From positions 22,624,501-22,688,500 of the forward strand of contig NC_090779.1 of assembly GCF_040054535.1 (NCBI RefSeq): a stretch of 64,000 nt of DNA, given 5' to 3'. Position 1 is the stretch's first letter; every line of letters starts with the position of its first letter. Position numbers and translations under genes: made by a program. The notes under the pieces were generated by a model. That model saw only the letters and a list, made by a program, of their open reading frames with translations. It was not told where the DNA came from and made no database searches. Shown here piece by piece: positions 33,394-53,819 of this stretch. The stretch comes from Antennarius striatus. Its lineage: Eukaryota > Chordata > Actinopteri > Lophiiformes > Antennariidae.

Positions 33394-34419
33394 TGCGGTT
33401 TGTGATTTAAATCCATGCATCCAATCAGCAAATAACAAACGTGGTATATTCCCAGATGAGCTGACATGCCGAGGATGGAAGGTAAGGAAAAGGTCTTCGG
33501 GTTTATCTAATTCTCCTCAGCCTCATATACAGCAGCATCATCTCAGCTGATGGAAGAACATCTTCATCGCTGGTCATCCAGCAGATCAGACTTTTCTTCC
33601 TCACACTAAATGGTCATATTTCTGAAAAGCGCTGGATCCATCTATATTCATGCTTTAGCTGTTCTGAGCAGAGGCAGACCGGCACCCCACCCTGCCTTCC
33701 TTCCTGCCCGCCTCGGACTTTCTCCGACGACCTTTAGCATCAAACTGAGCTCCATCAGCCAGAGCAGAACCAACCATTGTTGTGGTTGAATAAGAGTTAT
33801 CCAATCAGGAAGCAGCGTCAGACCCAGGGCCAGAGACAGGCTCTAATTATAGAAAAGTTCCCATTTGTGTTCTCAATCTAATCAGAGAACTTTAGAATTC
33901 ACAAGTTATGTGTTGGATCGGTGTCAATTCACCTTGAGACCAGTTTCCCAAACAAACAAGTCAGTTTTATTAGAAAGCTGCATTGTGTTATCTTGGTTAT
34001 ATAACAAAGAATTTTTATGTTGTTAAAACATCAATCATTTCCTGTCTGAGCCATGCCATCCAAAATATCGTCAACAGAGATGATAACAGAACTTCCATGT
34101 TCTTATAAAGAGGGATTATTACCACAGACATAAATTATGTAAGTGTTTTCTTCAAATTGTTGTGTTTTGTGTTGTTTCATATTAACATGTGCAGATTTAG
34201 AGTATTTTAAAGGTGGATCAGGGAACAGCAGCAAATTATAAGCTATAAATTCCACAACAATGCTTTAATTCTCATTGGATGCAGACATCCATCACATGGA
34301 CCCATGAAATACTGCTTTAAACCGGGAGAAATACCCTCCATTTAATGCATTTCAAACATAGTGTACATCAGAAGCGGAGTAGTAGTGATTAACAAATGTA
34401 AAACATCAGGTGTACTTAC

Positions 34420-37400
34420 AGATGTTGTGGTTGTGAACCCCAAAGTCGTGGTTTGAAGTGTTGTAGTCAGAGGAGGAACTGAGGTAGTCTTGGTGGTTGT
34501 CGTAGCTCCAGGGGTACTGGTTGCAGTGGTCTTGATGGTTGTTGTTGTGACTTTGGAAGTGGTAGACATGAAGGCTGTCGTGGGGGTGGGTGTTGCATTT
34601 GTAATAGAGGTGGTTACAGGGGTGGTAGTGGGTGTGGAAGAAGGTGTGGTAACCCTGGATGTTGTATATGCCAGTGGAGCACCTTCAGTCCTGGTGCTGC
34701 TCGAGTTTTTTGTGGGCGGCACTGAGTTAAGAGTGGGCGACGTTTGGGAAGTCGTAGATGATGCTCGATGGGTTGATGTTGGACTTGTTTCCATGATTGG
34801 TTTAGATGTCAAGACGGTTGAAGATGCACGAGCAGTGGGAGGAGGTAAAGGATCACTTGTTGAATGTGTGTTATGAGCTGTATGTTGGTTCGACTCAGAG
34901 TCAGAAACAGGAAATAACGTAGAAATAGAGGTGACCTCAGAAGAGACCTCAGCCGACACCTCAGAGGGAACTTTGGAGGTAACCTCAGAAGTAAAGTCAG
35001 AGAGGACCTCATAGGGCATGTTGGCAGTGACCTCAGAAGTGAAGTCAGAAGGAATTTCAGAAAGGAACTCAGAGGGAACCTTGGAAGGAACCTCAGAGGG
35101 AACCTTGGAAGGAACCTCAGAGGGGCCCACAAAGGGGACCACAGAGGGGACCTCAGAAGTAAAGTCAGAAAGCACCTCATGAGGGATGTTGGCAGTGATC
35201 TCAGAAGTGAAGTCAGAGGGAAACTCAGAGGGGACCTCAGAGGCGACTTTGTCTGTGACCTCAAAGGGGACCTTGAAGGTGACCTCAGAGTTGAAGTCAG
35301 AGGTGATCTCATAGGGAACTGTGGTTGTAAAATCAGAAGTTAAGTCAATGGTGATGTCAGAAGTGACCTCAGAGGTGAAGTCAGAGGGGACTTTAGAAGT
35401 GAAACCAGAGGAGAAGTCAGAGGAGACTTTAGAAGTGACCTCAGAGGTGAAGTCAGAGGAGACTTTAGAAGTGAACCCAGAGGTGAAGTCAGAGGGAACT
35501 TTAGAAGTGACCTCAGAGGAGACTTTAGAAGTGAACCCAGAGGAGAAGTCAGAGGAGACTTTAGAAGTGAACCCAGAGGTGAAGTCAGAGGGAACTTTAG
35601 AAGTGACCTCAGAGGAGACTTTAGAAGTGAACCCAGAGGAGAAGTCAGAGGAGACTTTAGAAGTGACCTCAGAGGTGAAGTCAGAGGAGACTTTAGAAGT
35701 GACCTCAGAGGTGAAGTCAGAGGGGACTTTAGAAGTGACCTCAGAGGTGAAGTCAGAGGGGACTTTAGAAGTGAACCCAGAAGAGAAGTCAGAGGAGACT
35801 TTAGAAGTGACCTCAGAGGTGAAGTCAGAGGGGACTTTAGAGGTGAACCCAGAGGAGAAGTCAGAGTCAACTTCAGCGGGAACTTTGGTGGAGATCTCAG
35901 AAGTGAAGTCAGAGGCTACCTTGTCAGTAGCTCCAGAGATTACCTTTTCTGTGACCTCTGAGGTGACCAGAGGCTCATTCCTGTCACTCATCATCGATTC
36001 AGAAGAATCCATAGATGAAATGGTCATAGCCGACCATTCAGTTGAGTCAATCCTTCTTAAGAAAGACGAGGAAGTGGAAACTTCTTTGCGTGTCACTGTC
36101 ATTGTCTTGCTTTCAGTTCCTCTAAAGTCTGAAGTCCCTGAAACATCTGTTGGCTGATCTGATGTGAAGATAGCTGGACTTGAGGAGATAACATGGTGTC
36201 CGTCAAATGATGACAGGTGTGTGACTGATGTGGAAACTTTAGGATTGTAGTCGGTTGTTTCTGATCTCCTGGTTCGAGGTTTGCTGGTGTCGCTCAGAAA
36301 CATCAGATTTTCATCTGTTGCTGATCTGTGGTTCTCTGAGGTGGTGACTCTGAAGGTTTGGTGGGTTCTTACTCTATTCAACTGTTCTTCAGTGACAGCC
36401 ATGGCAGGAACGTCTTCCATGTCGGTGTTGGTGGTGCCGGAGACTCCTAGTGGTTTATGTGTAGATGAATAAAAGATGGTGGAGACATGAGTTGTATCTG
36501 AAAGTAGAAAAAGTCTTCAGGAACATGGCAGTAGATTTTTAAAAGGACACTCAATCTCAAACATTTAAACCGTCTTTCTGAACGTGTTTCACATGTTCTA
36601 GATGTGTAGAACTCAGAAAACCAAAGGTACATGTGAAATATTAAATGTATAGTGTTAGATGATATTCCCTGACCTATGGGGTCACATTTGTTCTGATGAT
36701 GGCATTCATGAGCCTTTCTCAGTCTAATGCCCAGTGCTAGTCTTCAGCTGATCTTATTGAGAAACATATGGAGAACTATTGCATTTATGTTGGACCTGTT
36801 GTGATGAAAAGTGGGTCAGATATTTCTTCAATTTCTGATGAATAAATCAAAAACCAATATCTAAAATTAAAACATAAAAAACCCAGGAGACTTGTTGTTC
36901 CTTGAGTTCGCTTGGCTGGGTCATCTACAGGTTTCTTTGGGAGGTTGGCTTCATCTCATACAGGAAGACCTCTGCTGACGTTTTTCCTGCTGACTGAGTG
37001 AATCAGCAGCAACAATGTGAGGGGGGAAATCAGCATCAGGAGACGTGTCAGCCATGTTATGTTACACCTTCTGCTAACACATATACCGCTGAAGCGCACG
37101 TTTCACAGGTAAAGGCTAATATAAAGATTAATAGAAAATGGCTGTCAAAAACAAGTAGCCCTATTAAATCTAAGGCTAATGGGAATTATCTGGAGTGATT
37201 TGCCAATATTTTTAAATGCAAAGAAGCTAAAGAGCCTGAAACACTTGATTGCTTTTTTCTTTTCAAAAAAAAAGTGATAGATTACACTATATATGACATC
37301 ATAGAAACATAATTTTCATTTAATATAAAAGATCCAAAGTAAACCCAGTGGGTTATCCATAAGGTTTGAGCTACACAGATTGACCTTCAATTAAATGAAT

Positions 37401-38944
37401 TATTAGTTATTTAAGTTCTATTCAAAAAATGAAAATATACACACAAGGGATAATAATGTTTTTAAAAAAATAATAATTTCTCCGTCACAACTTTCAATCA
37501 CAAAAACATTTATAGAACTATATTAAACAAAAACACTTTGTTAGGATGCTGTGACATCACAGCCGGGTGTGATCAAGAGGTATCATCTCACCTCTTTCAT
37601 CACATAATGACACCACCAGCTCGTTCCCTCCTGCGTCAATGTCATACTTCCTCCACTCTGATGCCTGTATGTTTCTTCCGATCACGGCCCGTACTCCCTG
37701 TTTCTTCAGGTACATGCGTGTCTCAGCCAATCCAAATGCTCCGTTCGTATTGTAGCAGTTCCACCCTGGCGCTGAGGAGCAGTCTCTGAGTTTGGCGAGG
37801 CGGGTGTGGTCTGGCAGGTGAGGGCTGGGATCAGCCCAGAGACACTTAGAGGATTGAGAATGGAGCAATCTGGCTCCGCCCAGCCACGCCCAGTGTTGGG
37901 CGGGGTTAGTGGCATCACATCGTCCCAGGATGATGCCCCGATTGCTGGTTGACAGACATAACCTCCTGGGGTTGAACATGATGAGAAAACTGGCTGAGGA
38001 GACAGAAAGATGCTGGTTGTTAGAGATGATTCTAGCATCACTCGACTGTGGGTTGAACCTTCCAGTCAGTCATTTAAATGACGACGGCTGCAGCTATGTG
38101 CTGGCTTCACCAAACTTCAAGGACTGATGAAATAATAAATACTTATGCTTTTATAGTCTGACCTTTCTAAAAATCTTATTTTCATTATTTTCCATGAAAC
38201 GTTTTAAGATGATTCTGAATATTGCTTCTCTTTTAATAGCATGAATTCATACGGAGTTGAGGATTCTTTGGATGATGCATATCAATAATTATCAATTAAA
38301 TAATAAATAAACAAACCACAACGCACATCGCATGATTTAGCATTTGATGCAAAAACACGTCACCGACATGTAGCTCCTGTCATTAGGCAGATTTATGTGC
38401 AGTCCAATTTTACACACACCTTGTAGATAAAGTGTAATTGAATATTGAAAAGTAAATTTAAATCTCATCTCATCTTCTCTTATCTAATCTGTGTTTGAAT
38501 ACAAATATTCAATATACTTATTCAATTCTGTCTCACTCCTATATAGTAAACCATGCAGTATAAACATATCTACACACTGACATAGGAATGTAATTTATTC
38601 TAAAAACGTCAGACATCTCCATGAAATATCTTACAAGACTGAGTCTTTTTCAGAACATTTTGATGATAATATTTACATACATTTACCTCATTTTGTGATT
38701 CAAGAAAAAAAAAAAAATCTTCTGTCACAAATAAGTTAGAACCTGAAATGCTGCATTCCTCTAACTCAACATGTGTTGTGTGTAATTCAAACTCACTGAC
38801 TACCTCCCTGGTGTTTAGAACACATCTAATATATTTTGTATAAAATGTTTTGTGTCTGTATGTTGATCATAATAAACCGGTGTCGTACTCACACACACAG
38901 CTGAACCTCACAAGCATAAAGAGCAGCAGAATCGGGGCGTCCAT
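34420..38944 (-). CDS. Unrecognised gene: signal peptide, mannose-receptor-type R-lectin domain, mucin-like repeat region
   Basis: Three exons (38893-38944, 37592-37993, 34420-36497) join in phase to 844 residues without a stop. Exon 1 encodes signal peptide MDAPILLLFMLVRFSCVS. Exon 2 (about 134 residues) is an R-type beta-trefoil lectin domain like the cysteine-rich domain of mannose receptor/LY75: FLIMFNPRRLCLS, GRCDATNPAQHWAW, SQSSKCLWAD, then SEWRKYDI near the end. Exon 3 (about 692 residues) is extremely Ser/Thr/Val-rich with 8- and 12-residue repeats, then Thr/Pro mucin sequence. It ends TCT|GTAAGT, a strong phase-0 donor. No membrane segment was found before the ptprb promoter. Two readings are open: a secreted lectin-mucin that reads through to a stop at 34342 (AATAAA on the - strand at 33966), or an alternative N-terminus spliced to the phase-0 ptprb exon at 32455. 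The lectin fold name implies no toxin; no enzymatic chain is present. Confidence 0.7.
35330..35880 (-). repeat. Coding minisatellite of the mucin exon
   Basis: On the - strand, 24- and 36-base units encode SEVTSKVP, SDFTSEVTSKVS and SDFSSGFTSKVP variants, about 15 copies in two higher-order arrangements. Near-identical units indicate recent unequal exchange, so copy number probably varies between individuals. The repeat leaves long open frames on both strands, of which only the - strand frame has splice and signal-peptide support. Confidence 0.9.
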
Positions 38945-41159
38945 GTTGCTCGTGGCGTCCTCCTGCCTCAGATGAGCAGAACAGAAGAGCTGAAGGGAAG
39001 TGAGTCTTTGTGGGGAGGAAAAAGTCAGCACGCAGTTTCCTTCAATTCAATTGTTGTGGAGGTTCCAGAATGAACGAGTCCTCGGAAATACCAAAGTACA
39101 TCCCACATGTGTTCTAACAAACCTGAGGAAGAAAACATCCAGGAGGAGGAGGAAGAAGAGGAGGTATAAACAGATTCATGAGATTACAATTCTGATAAAC
39201 AAAGCAAATATCATAATAATAATGAAGCACAAGGAGGAGGAAAACAGATTTAAGTCTTTAAAAGTCATATTTAATCTAATCATTTGAGAAGCAAAAACTG
39301 ATCATGAGGAAGAAATAATGTCAAATGAAAAAGTTTGACTCAGAATCATCAAGTTCAGAGTTTTAAGAGTTTGTAATGAAATTTCTAATGATGCCAAGAA
39401 GAAGTATTGGTAATTTAAAAAAAGAAATTCCAGTTATCGTCTGAATTCACTATTGATTGAGATCATTAAGATCTGACTCGCTAAATTAAATATCATTTAC
39501 AGACCTGCTCCATTTTAATGGCCTGAAAATAGATTCATTTTTGACATATTTTATTTGTAGTTTCAATTACATGACAACTTTTTTTGCTAATTTGTGTAAC
39601 TATAAAAAAAATACAATGAATATTATTTATTCAGTTCAAGCAAACTCTTTTTCCGTTTGTGTGTGTGTGTGTGTGTGCATGCGTGTGTAAGAAAATATAT
39701 CATAAATATGGCATCAGGATTGGATAATTGTCTTCATCATGATTATGATCTGGTACTTTAAACTCGTCTCAATCTTTTCAGGTTCTTTAAACTTATGTCA
39801 TTCTTTTTTGGAGTTTTTAAAAAAAAATTGTCTCTCCTTAAAAAGGCAAATAAATAAAATAAATAAATAATTTTTCTCTCCTTTGGATGTTTAGCAGAAT
39901 GCTGGTGGACTTTCTGTGATTGGATTATAATTTAAGTTTCATTTCACATTCAACTATTCCTTAAATTTTATTACTTTTATTGATATTTTACCTGATTGAT
40001 CATGAAGACTAATTCTGCCTCAGCTTTTGTCTCAGCTCATATTTCGGGGTGTTTTTTTTGACCTGGTGTTTCTACCTGATGGAGCTGCCGTTGGTGAATA
40101 TATTGGACACTTTGCAGTCGTTAAATTCACAGCCGCTCCTTCTTCCTGCTCTTATCTTTGAGTAAAATGTGCCTTTTGTGGGGGCACGGTGTTAATTTAA
40201 CACCTCCCATCCCATCCACTGACATCCTGCCTTGGTCTGGAGGAAGAGGAGGGCGGATCATTCCTTCACCCTCCACATCCTGGCCGCAGCCTTCACACAG
40301 AACCACAGAACACCGGCGACCTTCACACGGCTTCATCCTGCCGTCCAATCACACGTGAGGACATCTAAAACATTAAGCAGCCCAGCTGGTGCGTTTCACA
40401 GGTAACATGACGGGTCTCTGGTTCTGAACGGAGCCAAACAAACTGACCCCCTGAGTTTGTAGATGTTCTGACTGGAGCTGGTCGCGTTCCTCAGGGCGAT
40501 GGCCTGCAATCAGAGCAGAGGAGTAATCCTCTTCTCTTTACCCTCAACTTGTTCTGAGGCCTAATATAACTTTAATTACTTCACTAAAACATTCAGATCT
40601 CGATAGAAATGAAGAAATACACAGTTTCATTATTGAATCATCAGCTTGAACAATGGAGAGATATCTTGATAATAAATTCCATGAATGCCAAATTTACATT
40701 AAAAATCTGATATGAAGAAATTTTAACCTCATAAAACCAAATCAGATAAAACATAAAAGAGATTTATTGGATCAACACAAAGGGTTTCGAATATTTCTCA
40801 GACCTGCTCATGAAATATTTTAATGTGTTACTGTTTATGCGTGTTTATGTGCTGTGTTTGTTCATGTGTGTTTAACGTCAGCGTGTTTCATGACAGCTTG
40901 ACACGTTTTCTTTCACCTCAATTGTTAAGAAGGAAGTTCCACCCTTGGCATGAAGTCATGCTTTATAACCTTGACAAATCCAGGGGAGGGGTCAAGCTTT
41001 CTTATTATTTAACCAAAAAACAAGAAGGAATGATTCTAACCTGACTCATAATCACAATTCCAGCCTAGTGGGTCGTCATAATGTGATCAGATCACCTGTT
41101 TACTGTTCCCATAACAACAATGGATGTTAATGGGTGTTTGTATTTCATGTGGCCACGCA

Positions 41160-41300
41160 ATGAGTTGGCGTTCCATCCTGGGTGTACTCCGCTTCTCAGC
41201 TGGCTCCAGTTGACCCGTGACCTTCAAGGCAGATAAAGCGAGCTGTAGACAAGATGATAGACATCATCTCATACACGAACAAGGATGGATGATTTTCATT
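41160..41300 (+). mobile_element. Degraded fish interspersed repeat
   Basis: GTACTCCGCTTCTCAGCTGG then CTCCAGTTGACCCGTGACC and GCAGATAAAGCGAGCTGTAG, ending GGATGGATGA. This follows the common fish repeat tail ('ctccagccccccgtgacc...agcggtagaagatggatgg'). It is noncoding. Confidence 0.5.
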
Positions 41301-42414
41301 AAATGTATATTTATGTATCATATATTATTTTTGTTCCATTTCAGGTTTTAGGTTCCTCAGTTTTTTCCTCCATGATGTTGACATAAAAACATGAAATCTA
41401 TGCTGGTTCTGGTGACGCTAATCAAGATGCTGACAGATATTTATGACTTTGGGAAGAACTCCAAGCTCCTGACTAAAAAAACACCTTTTTAATTTATTAA
41501 CTGATACTAATATTTGTAGTATTGGTACTACTACTTCTACTGCTACACTAGGACGTCTACAATTACTTCTACAGTGGATCTCAGAGAGTCTGCTCCTAAT
41601 ACAGAGTCCTGCCTGTGGAACCAGTATTACTATTTCTACTTTAAAATAGAACAAAGAGCTGATAGCGTGTTAACATTTCTCTCCACCCCCCTACATAAAG
41701 ACAGCTCAGAACATCTATCTTTCCTCACATAGGTCGGAGGTGGATGTCTGAGCATGTGGTCAAGGTCCTTCTCCCTGATAGGTTGAGGACATGTTACAGA
41801 GGAAGACAAGGTTTCCTGAACAGAATGTCAACCTGAGAGGTGAGGAGGAAGAGCTTGATGACTCTGATGATGTGTATGAGTTGTCTGGTTTGTGTAGTGT
41901 GTCTGAAAGTTTATACACTTAAGCTGTGCAGTTTTGTTTTGTTATAAAATATCCATCCATTATTTAAGTGCAACTTAAAAGAAGGATTCAGTTAAAAGTA
42001 ACCTTCTAAACTAGTTTAAAACCATAAAATAACTCCTTGCTGGACTTTCATTTGTTTTGACGTTTTGAAGGCACATTAGGATAAACAGAGGTGAAGCTGT
42101 TAATGGACCCCCAGATTAATGGTTTATTTATATAACAATATTAACAGCATAATGATTTTATCTATGTAATTTAAATTTTGTCAAAATTTGAAACAAACCT
42201 GTCTCCATCTAGCTCGATGAACCTTATAGTGAAGTTGCAAATGGTTTATGGGAAGAAAAAAAAAGTTACCTGATTTTCCATCAGAACAAAAATAAAGTGA
42301 TCATAAATTAATTTTATTTTTTAACGAACTGGTCCTTTAAGTAATAACATGCACATTTTCAGTGTATTCAAAGAGAGTATTGAAATGCTGGTGTTTTCTT
42401 GTTTTGTACAGTTG

Positions 42415-42680
42415 TTCCGCAGTACCAATAGTCGACAGCAAATGACAGCACTTTTCTACAGCTGCCCTGCAGCAGACAGCACTTTCTGATTTCCTGCAGG
42501 AGACATGCTGTATCGCTACTTACCAGCAGATGGCAGCCCTTTGAGTTCTGTACAGGTGTCCTGCAGTACCACTAGTCACCAAGGAGCGGCAGCACTTTCT
42601 GGTTTCCTACAGGAGCCATGCAGTACCGTTAGTCACCAAAAGAGGGCAGCATTTGTAATTTTCTGACAGCACCGCGAAGC
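42415..42680 (+). repeat. Degenerate ~57-bp tandem repeat with CTCF-like cores
   Basis: Units of the form GCAGTACCA-TAGTCACCA-GCAGATGGCAGCAC-TTTCTG-TTTCCTACAGGAGCC occur about four times (unit starts near 42419, 42507, 42562, 42619). Outlying units lie at 43008-43050 and 43440-43495. Several contain CCAGCAGATGGCAGC or CCAAAAGAGGGCAGC, close to the CTCF core CCASYAGRKGGCRS. Confidence 0.75.
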
Positions 42681-43289
42681 CTGCCGCTCAACCTTTCACT
42701 ATTTATCTGTATGAGTACAGACCCTTTGTGTGTGTGTGTCTGTGTTATATAGCCTATAGATGCGTATGAAAAATGCGCTTGAGTGAAAAACTAATTTCCC
42801 AAACGGGATAAATATTGTACGTTTCTTTTTCTTGCTCTTGTTCTTCTTTCATTTGTTCTTCTCCACCATCTTCTTCTTCTTCTTCTGAAGCACTTTAGTG
42901 CTTTCATCTAATGTAAAATTCTAAAATGTTTGAATGTGATTAAAGTGTTTTTGTTTTGCAAAAAAAAAAAAAATCTTCCTTCAGAAACTTTCCGTTTGGT
43001 TCAGTATTCATGTAGTACCACCAGTCACCAGCAGATGGCTGCACTTTAATGTTATTATTCAGGACATGGTTGACCAAAGCTGTTTAAATTAATCCACTGA
43101 ACTTCAAGAAAGTTTCTTGAAGCTGTTTCACCAGAACTGAAAAAACCTCTTGGATAAGAGGTGATAAAAAAAAAAAGTTCAGTTCTTTATTTTATTTTCT
43201 TGATTTCCAAGAGCCATTCCTGTATGTTAATGTGTATTTATATGTTTCCATCAGCCGGACTGTCTCTGTAGTGCAGTTGTCCTCTTCTT

Positions 43290-43405
43290 GTGTGTCTACC
43301 TGTGACCTTATTTATTGTTGACTGCTGTACTGTCTTGTAGTATGTATGATGGTATAAGAGCAGAGGGTACATAGTTTTCCTCTGGGATTAATAAATTATC
43401 CACCC
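43290..43405 (+). mobile_element. Possible LINE 3' end remnant
   Basis: A pyrimidine-rich stretch followed by CCTCTGGGATTAATAAATTA. This is the typical truncated 3' terminus of fish non-LTR retrotransposons. No coding part is present. Confidence 0.4.
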
Positions 43406-43581
43406 ATGATCTTTCTATACATTACTACTGATCGGAAACTCTGCAGTACCACAAGTCACCAACAGCTCACCAGCAGGTCACCAGCAGATGACTTGTGGTT
43501 CTGCATCAGAGCCTCCCTCCTTGACTCATTCACATCTGTTTGCAGGCTCTCCTTCATTCTGTGTGGTGTCCCTCTACAGAC

Positions 43582-52384
<8,803 letters not shown>

Positions 52385-52905
52385 CCTCCCTCCTGCCAGT
52401 TAAACCCTGTCCACACCCAAGTATCAACATTTACCCTGATCCAATCAATGGACAGCTTAGAATGTGATGTCCAATCAGAAAAAACAAATTCACAGAACAG
52501 CAGAAATATTGGTATTCAAAGCTGACGAAGGCCTCCTCCTCGTCAGTGCCCACTTTGGTCCCCTCAAAGGAAAGCACCTGAATACGCCACTGGGACACAA
52601 GTGGTCTCAAAGGACTATGGGAGATGGAGTCTTGATACATTTTGAGTTTACTCTTTGGTTTGCTAGTTTTATTCTGGGATATTTTTGTTCAATACATAAT
52701 GGAGCACTTAAAAACCATTTTCACCATGTAGAAATGTTTACATTTTTTGTTACCATAGAGACAGCTTCAACCTATCTTTAAGACTGGACGGCGTTTCGGT
52801 TAATTCTGTCACATCACGTTGGACCGTATTTTGAGAGGTGATGGATTTTGCTTCTATCTTGATTTTCTAGTTTCCATCAGCCTGTTTTGGTTTTTACTCC
52901 TGACC

Positions 52906-53003
52906 AATAAATTGGAGAACTCGTACTCAGCCTTTTATTTTTCCATGGTTTTCTTACATTATAAAGAGTGGACAGAGATCATTAAGAGTCATGACACAAT
53001 AAA
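52906..53003 (+). terminator. Possible polyadenylation signals of the lgr-like gene
   Basis: AATAAA at 52906-52911 and 52998-53003, about 520-620 bases after the stop at 52384. Nothing coding was recognised between the stop and these signals. Confidence 0.45.
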
Positions 53004-53819
53004 ACCAAAGAGACACTTTTTTTTCTCATTAGAAAATAATTTAATTATCATAAATTCAACATATGAAAACAAAAACACAACAGTGGAAGGACTCGTCTCC
53101 TCTCCTTGCTAATAATACTTTTTAATCATGAGAATTTTGACAAAAACAAAAAAAAAACAAAAAACAAATTGCACATGAGAGCATGTTAGTGAGGTCCTGA
53201 CTGTCTCTAATCGTGGTGCCGGTCTGGACGTGGATCAGTCTCTGGATCAGTCTCTGTCTCACATTCAGACCCGAGACGCCGAATAGAAAACGCTGCAGCG
53301 GTGGTGGCGAACCACTCAAACGGATTCTCAAAAAGTTTGTTTGATCACTTTAACAAAATCGAGGCTTTTTCTCCCGGAGACAAACAGAAAACATCTTTTA
53401 AAAGACACATGGGGAAGGGGGAAGGGGAGGGTCGAACACCACAGTAATGTCACAGTCTATCCCGCCCACGCCGGCCCACCCCCCTCCATGCCCTCTCAGG
53501 GAGTTTAAAATAAAAGGAAGGAAATGAAATCCAAATTAAAAAGGTGACGGGGAACAAAAAAAGGGGAGGACATGAAGAATAAAGCAACACTGTCACTCAG
53601 CAGCAGCGGCAGCAGCAGCTCATACTTACGGATTCAAGCAGCTCCACACACACGGGAGGCGTCTCCAGGTGTCCCGGACAAAGGTGGTGGTGGGACGCCC
53701 ATCTTACCTCGCCTCACCTGTCTGCTCTCACCCCCATCATCTACAGCTGATTGATCAACTGACTCTCATTTGAGTTTATTGCGCGGCTGACGAGAGCCAC
53801 TGACTGATCCTCTGTCTGA

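Larger units (their letters stand above)
38945..43581. other. Intergenic region between two divergent genes
   Basis: This is the shared 5' side of the lectin-mucin gene (- strand) and the lgr-like gene (+ strand). It is AT-rich except for a GC-richer block at about 40140-40370 of unknown role. It also holds a degraded interspersed repeat at about 41160-41300, a tandem repeat array at 42415-42680 and a LINE-like tail near 43300-43400. No gene can be supported. Confidence 0.5.

Noticed and set aside
34809-35870. Leu/Pro/Ser-rich open frames on the - strand in another phase
   Set aside because: Alternative phases of the same repeat, with no start, splice or homology support.
35321-36157. Long open frame on the + strand (278 codons, Glu/Val/Ser-rich)
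   Set aside because: It is the antisense shadow of the mucin minisatellite. The - strand frame has a signal peptide, lectin exon and splice support; this one has none.
36998-37198. 66-codon open frame in the lectin-mucin intron
   Set aside because: Wrong strand for the gene, AT-rich and without homology.
52464-53112. Open frames downstream of the lgr-like stop
   Set aside because: Hydrophobic stretches occur but do not align to LGR TM5-TM7. Likely 3' UTR.
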